Part shown: one piece after another, positions 39,871 to 50,367 of the stretch
How positions within the stretch are numbered: the first letter of the stretch is position 1
Layout: every line of letters starts with the position of its first letter
Origin: a bacterium
GTDB lineage: Bacteria > Desulfobacterota > Binatia > DP-6
Reading direction: 5' to 3'
Length of the DNA stretch: 64,000 nt
NCBI GenBank assembly: GCA_026129405.1
Contig: JAHCID010000003.1
Location: forward strand, 433,257-497,256
Translations under genes and position numbers: made by a program
The notes under the pieces: generated by a model
What the model was told of the DNA's origin: nothing
Databases searched by the model: none
Seen by the model: the letters and a program-made list of their open reading frames with translations, nothing else

Positions 39871-40339
39871 CCACATCGTCGAGCTCACCACGAACGGTCC
39901 CGAGGAGACCGAAGCCCTCGGCCGCGCCCTCGGCCGCGCCGCCCGCGGCGGCGAGCTGCTCGGCATGACGGGCGAGCTCGGCGCCGGCAAGACCTGCCTC
40001 GTGCGCGGCCTCGCGGCCGGCCTCGGCGCCGACCCGGAGCTGGTCCACAGCCCCACGTTCACGACCGTCACCGAGTACCGCGGCGGGCGCCACGTGCTCC
40101 AGCACGTCGACTGCTACCGGATGGAGGGCGCCCTCGCAGATGCCACGTTCCTCCGCGAGGTGCTCTGGGGCGACGGCATCGCCGCGGTCGAGTGGATCGA
40201 GCGCCTCGGCCCCGACGTCGCCGGCGACGCGCTGCTGCTGACCCTCGGCTACGGCGGCGGCGACGTGCGCACGATTCGCTGCGAAGCCCGGGGCGCGCGC
40301 CATGCCCGTTGGCTCGCAGACTCGCTCCGGGACCGGTAA
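39863..40339 (+). CDS. tsaE: tRNA t6A biosynthesis ATPase TsaE
   Basis: TsaE works with TsaB, TsaC and TsaD to make t6A37 in ANN-decoding tRNAs. The 158-residue product has the P-loop GELGAGKTCLVRGLAAGLG (about 38-56), the SPTFTTVTEY switch and the HVDCYRM Walker-B-like segment, all typical. It overlaps nnrD by 8 nt, the very common nnr-tsaE pairing. It is also near mtaB, which methylthiolates t6A, and other tRNA-modification genes further along the same strand. Confidence 0.95.
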   Translation: MTDHIVELTTNGPEETEALGRALGRAARGGELLGMTGELGAGKTCLVRGLAAGLGADPELVHSPTFTTVTEYRGGRHVLQHVDCYRMEGALADATFLREVLWGDGIAAVEWIERLGPDVAGDALLLTLGYGGGDVRTIRCEARGARHARWLADSLRDR

Positions 40340-40354
40340 GGATACGCGGGACCC

Positions 40355-41568
<1,214 letters not shown>

Positions 41569-41572
<4 letters not shown>

Positions 41573-43161
41573 CCGCCGCTCCGCCCACCGTCCAGCTCTA
41601 CGACACCACGCTGCGCGACGGCTGCCAGTCCGAGGACGTCAACTTCACCCTCGACGACAAGCTGCGCGTCGTCGAGCTGCTCGACGAGCTCGGTGTGGCG
41701 ATCGTCGAGGGCGGCTGGCCGGGCTCGAACCCGCGCGACGAGGAGTTCTTCCGCGCGATGAAGACGCGCCGCCTGGAACAAGCGCGCATCGCCGCGTTCG
41801 GCGCCACGCGCCGCGCCGGCGTCACCGCCGATCGCGACCGCAACCTCGAGGCCTGCCTGCGCGCCGGCACGCCGGTGGTGACCCTCGTCGGCAAGACGTG
41901 GGACCTCCACGTCCGCGAGGACCTGCGCATCCCGCTCGAGGAGAACCTCGACGTCATCCGCGACTCGATCGGGTTCGTCGCGGCGCGCGTCGACGAGGCC
42001 ATCTTCGACGCCGAGCACTTCTTCGACGGCTTCGCCGCGAACCGCGACTACGCTCTGGCGGCGATCGCCGCCGCGGCCGAGGCCGGTGCCGCCATCGTCT
42101 GCCTGTGCGACACGCGCGGCGGCTCGCTGCCGGCGCAGATCGCTGCCGCTGTCGACGCCGCGCGCGCCGCCGTGCCCGCGGTCCGTCTCGGCATCCACTG
42201 CCACAACGACTGCGAGCTGGCGGTCGCGAACTCGCTCGCCGCCGTCGAGCACGGCTGCGTCCAGGTGCAGGGCACCATGAACGGCTTCGGCGAGCGCTGC
42301 GGCAACGCCAACCTCTGCTCCGTCATCCCGGCGCTCCAGCTGAAGCAGGGCCGCCGCGTCGTCGGCGACGCGCAGCTGCGGCGACTCGCCGACGTGTCGC
42401 GGGTGGTCTACGAGCTCGCGAACCTCGAGCCGAACAAGCGCCAGGCGTTCGTCGGCCAGAGCGCCTTCGCGCACAAGGGCGGGCTGCACGTCGCCGCCGT
42501 GCAGAAGAACCGCGCGACCTACGAGCACATCGACCCGGCCGTGGTCGGCAACGCGCAGCGCGTACTGGTCTCGGACCTGGCCGGACGCTCGAACCTGCTC
42601 GCGAAGGCGCGCGAGTTCGGGCTCGACCTCGCCGACGACCAGCCCGCGGTGCAGCGCCTGCTCGGCGAGCTGAAGGAGCTCGAGGCGCGGGGCTACGCGT
42701 ACGAGGGCGCCGACGCGTCGTTCGAGCTCTTGATGCGCAAGGCGCTCGAGGGCGGCCGCCGGCGCTTCTTCACGCTGATCGGCTTCCGCGTCATCGACGA
42801 GAAGCGGCACGAGGGCGAGCCGCCGATCGCCGAGGCGACGATCATGCTGAGGGGGCCGGACGGCCGCGTCGAGCACACCGCGGCCCAGGGCGAGGGCCCG
42901 GTGAACGCGCTCGACACCGCGCTGCGGAAGGCGCTGGCGAAGTTCTACCCCGAGGTCGATGCGGTTCGGCTGCACGACTACAAGGTGCGCGTGCTCGGCG
43001 GCGCCGAGGGCACCGACGCGCTCGTGCGCGTGCTGATCGAGTCCGGCGACGAGCACGCGCGCTGGGGCACGGTCGGCGTCTCGCACGACGTCATCGAGGC
43101 GAGCTGGCAGGCGCTCGTCGACAGCGTGGACTACAAGCTCCACCGGGCACGGCCGGAGTGA
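41569..43161 (+). CDS. cimA: (R)-citramalate synthase CimA
   Basis: CimA condenses pyruvate and acetyl-CoA to citramalate, opening the threonine-independent route to 2-oxobutyrate and isoleucine. The 530-residue product begins with [19 protein letters not shown], and contains [35 protein letters not shown] and [12 protein letters not shown]. These fit the long CimA branch of the isopropylmalate-synthase family rather than LeuA or homocitrate synthase. A C-terminal LeuA-type allosteric domain (from about 400) is present. The ATG overlaps the lysC stop. Isoleucine feedback through the C-terminal domain is expected from the family. Confidence 0.93.
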
Positions 43162-43164
43162 GGC

Positions 43165-44273
43165 GTGCGCATCTATCTCGACCACAACGCCGGCGCGCCG
43201 CTGCGGCCCGAGGCGCGCGACGCGATGCTCGCGGTGCTCGGCCCGGCGGCGAACCCGTCGGCCGCCCACCGCGAGGGGGCGCGCGCGCGTGCGCTCGTCG
43301 CCGACGCCCGTGCCGCCGTGGCGGCGCTCATCGGCGCCCGCCCAGGGGAGATCGTCTTCACCAGCGGCGCCACCGAGGCCAACAACCTGGCGCTCGCGGC
43401 GGCGCCGGACCGGCGGGTGATCACCACGGCCATCGAGCACGCCTCCGTGCTGGTCCCGGCCGAGGCGCGCGGGGCGCTCGCGGTGGGTGTCGACGGGCGC
43501 GGGCGCGTCGATGCCGGCGCGGTGATCGCGGCGGCGACCGGGGCACGCGCCGGGCTCGTCAGCGTCGGGCTGGCGAACGGCGAGATCGGCACGCTCGCCC
43601 CGGTGGCGGACATCAGCGCGGGGCTGCGCGGCAGCGGCACGCTCGTGCACACCGACGCCGCCCAGGCGGCGGGCCGCGTCCCGCTCGACGTGCACGCGCT
43701 CGGCGTCGATCTGCTCTCGCTCTCGGGGCACAAGCTCGGCGGGCCGGCCGGCGTCGGCGCGCTGTGGGTGCGCCCCGGCGTGACGCTCGAGCCGCTCGTG
43801 CGCGGCGGGCCGCAGGAGCGCGGCGGCGCGCCGGCACCGAGAACGTCGCCGGGCTGGCCGGCTTCGGCGCGGCCGCCCGCGCGGCGGCGGCCGAGCTCGA
43901 GGCGACCGCGTCCCGGCTCGCCGGGCTCACCGAGCGCCTGTGGGCCGGCCTGCGCACCGGCGTGCCCGAGCTGCGCCGCCACGGCGACGGAGCGCGGCTC
44001 CCGAACACGCTCAACGTGGGCGTGCCGGGCTGCGCGGGCGAGAGCCTGCTCGTCCTGCTCGATCTGGAGGGCGTCGCCGTCTCCCTGGGATCGGCCTGCG
44101 CCGCGGGCGCGCCGGAGCCGTCGCACGTCCTCGTGGCGCTCGGGCTCGACCGCGAGGCGGCCCGCGGCGGCCTGCGCTTCAGCCTCGGCCCCACGACGAC
44201 GGCCGACGAGGTCGACACGGTCGTCGCCTGCTTCCCGCGGCTCGTCGCCCAGGTGCGGAGGCACGCGGCGTGA
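43165..44273 (+). pseudogene. Cysteine desulfurase (NifS/IscS type), frameshifted near 43830
   Basis: The product should be a PLP-dependent desulfurase supplying sulfur to the adjacent thiolation enzymes. The first frame, from the GTG at 43165, encodes [42 protein letters not shown] and the lysine segment [16 protein letters not shown], then GGPQERG. Immediately after, at about 43825-43835, coding shifts frame. It resumes as [14 protein letters not shown] and continues to [15 protein letters not shown] (catalytic Cys) and a normal stop at 44273. One missing base in the GC run restores the usual GPQERGRRAGTEN junction. Nothing else is lost. It is either a recent pseudogene or an assembly error; mnmA still overlaps its stop by 4 nt. 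Confidence 0.88.
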
Positions 44274-45331
44274 GGGTGGTCGTGGCCATGAGCGGCGGCG
44301 TCGACAGCGCGGTGGCGGCCGCCCGCTGCGTCGCCGACGGGCACGACGTCATCGGGCTCTCGCTGCGTCTCGCCCGCGGCGGCGACGGCGGCTGCTGCTC
44401 GCTCGACGACTTCGAGGACGCGCGCGCCGTGTGCGAGCGTCTCGGCGTGCCGCACTACGTGCTCGACTTCACCGACGCCTTCGAGGCCGCCGTGGTGCGG
44501 CCGTTCGTGGCCGAGTACCTGGCCGGCCGCACCCCCAACCCGTGCGCGCGCTGCAACCAGCACGTGAAGTTCGACCGCCTGTGGCAGCGGGCCCGCGAGC
44601 TCGGTGCGGACGCGCTCGCGACCGGCCACTACGCCCGCGTCGCGCTCGACCCGGCGACCGGCCGGCGCCGCCTGCGCATGGCGGTCGACGCCGGCAAGGA
44701 TCAGACGTACTTCCTCTTCATGCTCGACCACGCGGCGCTCGGCCGCACGCTGTTCCCGGTCGGCGAGCTGACCAAGACCGAGGTGCGCGCCCAGGCGGCC
44801 GCCCTGGGGCTGCCCGTCGCCGACAAGCCGGAGAGCATGGAGGTGTGCTTCGTGCCCCGCGGCGACGCCGCGGCCTTCGTCGCCGCCCAGGCGCCGGCGT
44901 CGGCGCTGCGCCCCGGGCGCATCGTCGACGGCGACGGCACCCTGCTCGGCACCCACGCGGGCGTGCACCGCTTCACGGTGGGCCAGCGGCGCGGGCTCGG
45001 CGTCGCCGCCGGTGCCCCGCGTTACGTGCGGGCCCTCGACGCGGCCAGCGGGACGGTGACGGTCGGGACCGCGGGCGAGCTGGCGGCACCGGGGCTGGTC
45101 GCACGCGAGTGCACCTGGAGCGGCGGCGCACCCCCCGTGGGGACGCCACTCGCGGTGCGCATCCGCCATCGCCACCGGCCGTTGCCCGCGCGGCTCGAGG
45201 CCCTCGCCGGCGAGCGCGCCGCCGTCCGCTTCGAGACCGCCGGGCCCGCGGTGACGCCGGGGCAGGCGGCGGTCTTCTATCAGGGCGACGTCGTCCTCGG
45301 CGGCGGCTGGATCGCGGAGGCGCTGTCGTGA
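44270..45331 (+). CDS. mnmA: tRNA-specific 2-thiouridylase MnmA
   Basis: MnmA thiolates U34 of tRNA-Glu, -Gln and -Lys using ATP and persulfide sulfur. The 353-residue product has the PP-loop [13 protein letters not shown] near the N-terminus, [14 protein letters not shown] with the first catalytic cysteine, GHYAR, and SMEVCFVP with the second. [10 protein letters not shown] and GQRRGLGV are also typical. The length is standard. Its GTG overlaps the end of the frameshifted cysteine desulfurase gene, which would be its sulfur donor, and its stop overlaps mtaB. Confidence 0.96.
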   Translation: MRVVVAMSGGVDSAVAAARCVADGHDVIGLSLRLARGGDGGCCSLDDFEDARAVCERLGVPHYVLDFTDAFEAAVVRPFVAEYLAGRTPNPCARCNQHVKFDRLWQRARELGADALATGHYARVALDPATGRRRLRMAVDAGKDQTYFLFMLDHAALGRTLFPVGELTKTEVRAQAAALGLPVADKPESMEVCFVPRGDAAAFVAAQAPASALRPGRIVDGDGTLLGTHAGVHRFTVGQRRGLGVAAGAPRYVRALDAASGTVTVGTAGELAAPGLVARECTWSGGAPPVGTPLAVRIRHRHRPLPARLEALAGERAAVRFETAGPAVTPGQAAVFYQGDVVLGGGWIAEALS

Positions 45332-46638
45332 GCGGTCCGCGCGTCGCCATCGCCACCCTCGGGTGCAAGGTCAACGCCTACGACACGGCGACGATCGCCG
45401 ACCGCCTGCGCGCCGCGGGCTGCACGATGGTCGACGCGGCGGCACCCGCCGACGTGTTCATCGTCAACTCGTGCACCGTGACCGACGTCGCCGACGCCGA
45501 AAGCCGCCGGCTGGCCCGGCGCGCGCGGCGCCGGAACCCCGACGCACGCGTGATCCTGACCGGCTGCTACGCGCAGACGAAGCCGCAGGAGGCCGCGCGC
45601 GAGCAGGCGATCGACCACGTGATCGGCCTCAATCGGCTCGACGCGCTGGTCGCGGCGGTGACGGCGGCGGTGCCGGCCGTCGCGCGCGTCGAGGTCGGCG
45701 ACAGTCGGCGCGAGGCGCGCGTCGCCACCTTCGGCGCGCGCACCTTCAGCGGGCAGACGCGGGCGTTCCTCAAGGTGCAGGAGGGCTGCGACCTCTTCTG
45801 CACCTTCTGCATCGTGCCGATGGCGCGCGGGAAGAGCCGCAGCCTCGGCCCGCGCGAGATCCTGGCGGAGCTGGAGGGGCTCGCGGCGCGCGGCTTCGAG
45901 GAGGTCGTCCTGACGGGCGTCCACCTCGGGGGGTGGGGCGAGGATCTGTCGCCGCGCGTCGGGCTCGCCTGGCTGCTCGACGCGCTCGTCGAGCAGGGGC
46001 TGTTCCGGCGCATCCGGCTGTCGTCGATCGATCCGCACGAGGTCGACGAGGCGCTGGTGCGTCGCATGGCCGCGTCGCCGGCCATCTGCCCCCACTTGCA
46101 CGTGCCGCTGCAGGCGGCCGACGACGGCGTGCTGGCGCGGATGCGCCGGCGCTACGACACGGCGCTGGCGGCCGAGCGGCTCGCGATGATCCGCGCGCTG
46201 CTCCCCGACGCGTCCATCGGTACGGATCTGATCGCGGGCTTCCCCGGCGAGGACGACGCCGCCTTCGAGCGCACGCTCGCGTTCGTCGCCGAGAGCCCGC
46301 TCACCTATGCGCACGTCTTCCCGTACTCCGTGCGCAGCGGAACGACCGCGGCGAAGCTGGACGGCCGAGTGCCGGCACCCGTCGTCACCGAGCGCGCGCG
46401 CCGGCTGCGTGCCCTGATGGACGAGAAGCGGACGGCGTTCGCGCGCCGCTTCGACGGCGCCGACGCCGAGGTCCTCGTCGAGACGACCCGCGATCCGCAG
46501 ACGGGCACGCTGCGCGGCTACACACGCAACTACCTGCGGGCGCGGCTCGCGGGCCCGGACGGCTGGATGGGGCAGGTGGTGCCGGTGCGACTGCGGGTCA
46601 CCGGCGGGGGACGGGTCGAGGCGACGGCGGCGGCATGA
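45328..46638 (+). CDS. mtaB: tRNA t6A37 methylthiotransferase MtaB
   Basis: MtaB inserts sulfur and methyl at position 2 of t6A37. The 436-residue radical SAM protein has the UPF0004 cluster cysteines in [22 protein letters not shown] and LTGCYAQ. The radical SAM motif is [12 protein letters not shown], and a C-terminal TRAM domain is marked by VLVETTRD...GYTRNY. LGCKVN rather than LGCPKN, together with the HLGGWG and [11 protein letters not shown] segments, favours MtaB over MiaB or RimO. It sits in a tRNA-modification block with mnmA upstream and shares overlaps with mnmA and rnc. Confidence 0.92.
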   Translation: MSGPRVAIATLGCKVNAYDTATIADRLRAAGCTMVDAAAPADVFIVNSCTVTDVADAESRRLARRARRRNPDARVILTGCYAQTKPQEAAREQAIDHVIGLNRLDALVAAVTAAVPAVARVEVGDSRREARVATFGARTFSGQTRAFLKVQEGCDLFCTFCIVPMARGKSRSLGPREILAELEGLAARGFEEVVLTGVHLGGWGEDLSPRVGLAWLLDALVEQGLFRRIRLSSIDPHEVDEALVRRMAASPAICPHLHVPLQAADDGVLARMRRRYDTALAAERLAMIRALLPDASIGTDLIAGFPGEDDAAFERTLAFVAESPLTYAHVFPYSVRSGTTAAKLDGRVPAPVVTERARRLRALMDEKRTAFARRFDGADAEVLVETTRDPQTGTLRGYTRNYLRARLAGPDGWMGQVVPVRLRVTGGGRVEATAAA

Positions 46639-47324
46639 CGGAGGAGCTGCGGGCGGCGCTCGAGCCCCTCCTACCGTATCGCTTCGTGCGTCCGGAGCAC
46701 CTCGTGCTCGCGGTCACGCACCGCTCGCTCAGCCCCGAGCTGCCGAACAACGAGACGCTCGAGTTCCTGGGCGACGCCGTCCTCGGGCTCGCCATGTCCG
46801 ACCTCCTCATGCGCCGCTTCCCCGATGCCCGCGAGGGCGACCTCTCGAAGCGCCGCGCCGCGCTCGTCAACGCCGGGGTGCTGGCGCGCAAGGCGCGCGC
46901 CATCGACCTCGGCCGCTGGCTGCGCCTCGGCAAGGGCGAGGAGAAGACCGGGGGGCGCGACAAGGAGTCGATCCTGGCGGCCGGTTACGAGGCCGTGCTC
47001 GGGGCGATCTACCTCGACGGCGGCTACGAGGCGGCGCGCGGGGTGGTCGAGGCGCAGTTCGGCGTCGAGGCCGCGGACGAGATGGCCGCGGGCCAGGAGG
47101 ACTGGAAGACGCGTCTCCAGGAGCTCTGCCAGCGGCGCTGGCGGGAGACGCCGGTCTACGTGCTGGTCGAGGAGAGCGGCCCGGACCACGCGAAGCGCTT
47201 CGTGTCCGAGCTGGCCGTGCGCGGCGAGCTGCGCGGACGCGGCGTCGGTCACAGCAAGAAGGCGGCGGAGCAGGCCGCCGCGCGCGAGGCGCTCACGGCG
47301 CTCGCCGCGCTGGGGGAGACGTGA
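46635..47324 (+). CDS. rnc: Ribonuclease III
   Basis: RNase III cuts double-stranded RNA in rRNA maturation and mRNA decay. The 229-residue product has the signature [15 protein letters not shown] (about 36-50), [21 protein letters not shown] with the second acidic set, and a C-terminal double-stranded RNA-binding domain ending in [18 protein letters not shown]. All catalytic acidic residues are present. The ATG overlaps the mtaB stop, and the next start, a secreted peptidase, overlaps its own stop by 4 nt. Confidence 0.97.
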   Translation: MTEELRAALEPLLPYRFVRPEHLVLAVTHRSLSPELPNNETLEFLGDAVLGLAMSDLLMRRFPDAREGDLSKRRAALVNAGVLARKARAIDLGRWLRLGKGEEKTGGRDKESILAAGYEAVLGAIYLDGGYEAARGVVEAQFGVEAADEMAAGQEDWKTRLQELCQRRWRETPVYVLVEESGPDHAKRFVSELAVRGELRGRGVGHSKKAAEQAAAREALTALAALGET

Positions 47325-49483
47325 GCGCGCCCCGCGCCGCAGCGCTGGCGGTGCTGCTCGCCTTGGGCCTGGGGGCGCCGGCGACGGCCGTCGTGGGACC
47401 GAGCGTCCCGCGCGGGCTCGGAACCCTGCAGGCGCTCGGCGACGCGCCGGACGCACTGCCGCTGCCGCGCGTCCTCGTGCACCTCGGCGTCCGCGACCCG
47501 GCCGGCCTCGCGGCGGTCGTCGCCGCGCAGCAGGATCCGCGCTCGCCGACCTATCGCCGTTGGCTCGAGCCGGCCGAGATCGCCGATCGCTTCGGCGTGC
47601 CGGTGGCGGACTACGAGCGCGCCCGGCGCTGGTTCCGGACGCACGGCTTCGCGATCGTCGCCGACTCGCCGTTCCGCACCGGCTTCGCGATCGCCGGCAC
47701 CGCCGGGCGGGCGCGCAGCGCGCTCAAGACCCGTCTCGCCCTCTACCGCATGCGCGGGCGCGTGCGCCGCGCCCCCGTGACGGAGCCGCGCGTCCCCGCC
47801 GCGCTCGGCGTGCGCGGCTTCTTCGGCCTCGACGATCTGCCGGCGATCCAGCCGCTGGCCCGACTCGGCGACGGCAGCCTCCGCCTCGCGCCCGCCGACT
47901 TCGCCACCGTCTACGACGTCGGTCCGCTCCACGCCGCCGGCCTGTCCGGCGCCGGCAGCAGCGTGGCCGTGGTCGCGCGCAGCGACTTCCAGGACGCCGA
48001 CGTCGCCGCGTTCCGCACCCGCTTCCAGGCCGGCGCGCCGGCGCGCGTCGCCCGCATCCTGGCGGGCCGGCACAACCCGGGCATTCGCCCCGAGCGGGTC
48101 GAGCAGGTCGAGGTGACGCTCGACACCGAGTGGGCCGGTGCGCTCGCCCCCAACGCCAACGTCTTCGTCGTGCTCGGGTCGCCGGCCGGCGACATCCAGG
48201 AGGCGCTCGAGCGCACCGTCACGGAGCGCATCGGCGACGTGATCTCCATCAGCTTCGGGCTCTGCGAGCCGCTCGCGAATCGCGTCGGCGTCGAGGTCTT
48301 CGACGCTCTCTACGGCATCGCCGCGCTGCGCGGGCAGACGGTGGTGGTGGCGGCGGGCGACGCCGGGGCGACCGATTGCGCACCCGACCTGCCGGGCCGG
48401 GCGGCCGTCAGCGGCATGGCCTCGTCGCCCTACGTGATCGCCGTCGGCGGGACCGCCCTGCGGCCGGTGTTCGATCCCGCGGGCGACGCGGTCGCCTTCG
48501 GCGAGGAGACGGTGTGGAACGACGCGAGCGGCGCCGGCGGCGGCGGCGTCAGCGCGGTCTTCGCCCGGCCCACCTACCAGCTGCTCGCCGGCGCCTTCGC
48601 GGGACGCGCCTTGCCGGATCTCAGCCTGGCGGCGTCGCCGAGCACACCCGGCTACGTGATCGTGCAGGACGGCGCGTCCATCTCGATCGGCGGCACCAGC
48701 GCCGGGGCGCCGGCGTTGGCGAGCGTCCTCACGCTGGCGAACGAGCGCGCCGGCACGCAGGGGCTCGGCAACGTCGGGCCGACGCTGTACCGCATCGCGG
48801 CCGACGCCGCCGCCGGCCGCCGCCCGGCCGTCTTCCGCGACGTGGTTGCCGGCAGCAACGGCTATCCGGCGGGACCGGGGTTCGATCTCGCCTCCGGTTG
48901 GGGCTCTCCCTTGGCGAGCGCGCTCGTGGAAGCGCTCGCGACGACGGCGCCGGAGGTGTGCGACACGCCGCTCGCGTGCTTCGTGCCGGGGACGGGGGGC
49001 GCGCGCCGCAACTGCCTCGGCGGCTGGCTCGTCGAGCAGCCGAACCTGCGCCGCTCGCGACGCGGCATCCCGCTGCGACGGCAGACGTGTCGCGACGGCG
49101 ATCCGTCGTGCGACGCCGACGGGCGCGCCGACGGCCGCTGCCTAGTGCGGGTCGCGATGTGCGCCAACGTCTTCGACGCGCGCGACCCGGCCCCAGACGG
49201 GCTGTCGCGCTGCACGACGCGGCCGCTGCGCCGCATCCGGCTGGTGACGCCGCGCACGCAGGCGGCCGGCGAGCGCGGGGCGGCGGCGGCGGAGCTGGCC
49301 GGCGCGCTGGCGGCGCTGCCGCTTCCCGACGACCGCGCCGGCGCCTGCACGGCGACAGTGCCGGTCGTGGTGCCGGTCGGCCGCGGCGGGCTGCGGCTGG
49401 TGGCACAGGTGCGCGCGCAGGGCGCGCGCACGCAGGCGACGCTGCGTCTCGTGTGCGAGGCGGCGGCGCAGGGAGACACATGA
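47321..49483 (+). CDS. Exported sedolisin (S53) serine-carboxyl peptidase
   Basis: This 720-residue protein has a signal peptide (residues 1-23) and a pro-kumamolisin-type propeptide (about 45-175, containing DPRSPTYRRWLEPAEIADRF). An S53 catalytic domain follows. The triad is visible as Glu264 and Asp268 in EVTLDTEW and Ser460 in GGTSAGAP, with oxyanion Asp347 in AAGDAGA. A calcium-site-like FRDVVAGSNGYPAGPGFDLASGWG lies near the end of the domain. A Cys-containing C-terminal tail of about 170 residues follows. It should be an acid-active extracellular peptidase. Its location between rnc and era, with 4-nt overlaps on both sides, is very unusual. Codon bias looks like its neighbours. Confidence 0.9.
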   Translation: MSAPRAAALAVLLALGLGAPATAVVGPSVPRGLGTLQALGDAPDALPLPRVLVHLGVRDPAGLAAVVAAQQDPRSPTYRRWLEPAEIADRFGVPVADYERARRWFRTHGFAIVADSPFRTGFAIAGTAGRARSALKTRLALYRMRGRVRRAPVTEPRVPAALGVRGFFGLDDLPAIQPLARLGDGSLRLAPADFATVYDVGPLHAAGLSGAGSSVAVVARSDFQDADVAAFRTRFQAGAPARVARILAGRHNPGIRPERVEQVEVTLDTEWAGALAPNANVFVVLGSPAGDIQEALERTVTERIGDVISISFGLCEPLANRVGVEVFDALYGIAALRGQTVVVAAGDAGATDCAPDLPGRAAVSGMASSPYVIAVGGTALRPVFDPAGDAVAFGEETVWNDASGAGGGGVSAVFARPTYQLLAGAFAGRALPDLSLAASPSTPGYVIVQDGASISIGGTSAGAPALASVLTLANERAGTQGLGNVGPTLYRIAADAAAGRRPAVFRDVVAGSNGYPAGPGFDLASGWGSPLASALVEALATTAPEVCDTPLACFVPGTGGARRNCLGGWLVEQPNLRRSRRGIPLRRQTCRDGDPSCDADGRADGRCLVRVAMCANVFDARDPAPDGLSRCTTRPLRRIRLVTPRTQAAGERGAAAAELAGALAALPLPDDRAGACTATVPVVVPVGRGGLRLVAQVRAQGARTQATLRLVCEAAAQGDT

Positions 49484-50367
49484 CGCATCGGGCGGGATTC
49501 GTGGCCATCGCGGGGCGGCCGAACGTCGGTAAGTCGACGCTCCTGAACGCCCTCGTCGGCACCAAGGTGGCGATCGTGACGCCGAAGCCGCAGACCACGC
49601 GCAACCGCGTCGCCGGCATCCGCACGCTGCCGCAGGCGCAGGCGGTCTTCCTCGATACGCCCGGACTGCACGCGGCCCGCTCGCCGATCAACAAACGCAT
49701 GGTCGAGGTGGCGCGGCAGACGCTCGCGGAGGCCGATGCGATCCTCTTCGTCGTCGACGCCACGGTCGGCCTCGGCCCGGGCGACCGCGAGCTCGCGACC
49801 GAGCTGGCCGCGGGGCCGCGCCCGGTGATCGTGGTCGCCAACAAGATCGACCGCGTCGCCAAGCCGAAGCTGCTGCCGCTGATGGCGTCGCTCGCGGCGG
49901 TGCTGCCCGGGCGCGACATCGTGCCGCTGAGCGCGCGCTCGGGCGACGGCGTCGCGCGCCTGCTGGAGATCGCCGTGCCGCTTTTGCCCGAAGGGCCGGC
50001 GCTCTATCCGGACGACGAGTTCACGCCCGAGACGCAACGCTTCCTCGTCCAGGAGCTGGTCCGCGAGCAGGTGTTCCTGGCGATGCACGAGGAGATCCCG
50101 TACGGGACGGCGGTCGTGGTGGAGCACTGGGAGGAGAAGCCCGAGAAGGAGCTCGTCGTCATCGACGCGACCATCCTCGTCGAGCGCGACACGCACAAGG
50201 GCATGATCGTCGGCGGCGGCGGCAGCCGCCTGAAGGACATCGGCACGCGCGCGCGGCACGAGATCGAGGCGCTCCTCGACCGCCGCGTGTTCCTCGAGCT
50301 GTTCGTGCGCGTGGAGCCCAACTGGTCGCGCAGCGGCCAGCGCCTGTCCGAGCTGGGGCTGCGATGA
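49480..50367 (+). CDS. era: GTPase Era
   Basis: Era binds the 3' end of 16S rRNA and helps assemble the small ribosomal subunit. The 295-residue product has G1 GRPNVGKST (12-20), the switch KPQTTRNRVAG, G3 DTPGL and G4 NKID. A C-terminal KH domain contains DTHKGMIVGGGGSRLKDIGTRAR. The length is standard. The ATG overlaps the sedolisin stop by 4 nt and der starts within its last codons, so the whole rnc-era-der stretch is likely one transcript. Confidence 0.97.
   Translation: MTHRAGFVAIAGRPNVGKSTLLNALVGTKVAIVTPKPQTTRNRVAGIRTLPQAQAVFLDTPGLHAARSPINKRMVEVARQTLAEADAILFVVDATVGLGPGDRELATELAAGPRPVIVVANKIDRVAKPKLLPLMASLAAVLPGRDIVPLSARSGDGVARLLEIAVPLLPEGPALYPDDEFTPETQRFLVQELVREQVFLAMHEEIPYGTAVVVEHWEEKPEKELVVIDATILVERDTHKGMIVGGGGSRLKDIGTRARHEIEALLDRRVFLELFVRVEPNWSRSGQRLSELGLR

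Noticed and set aside
40340-40354. Riboswitch or leader peptide before lysC
   Set aside because: Only 15 nt separate tsaE and lysC, too little for a lysine riboswitch or attenuator.
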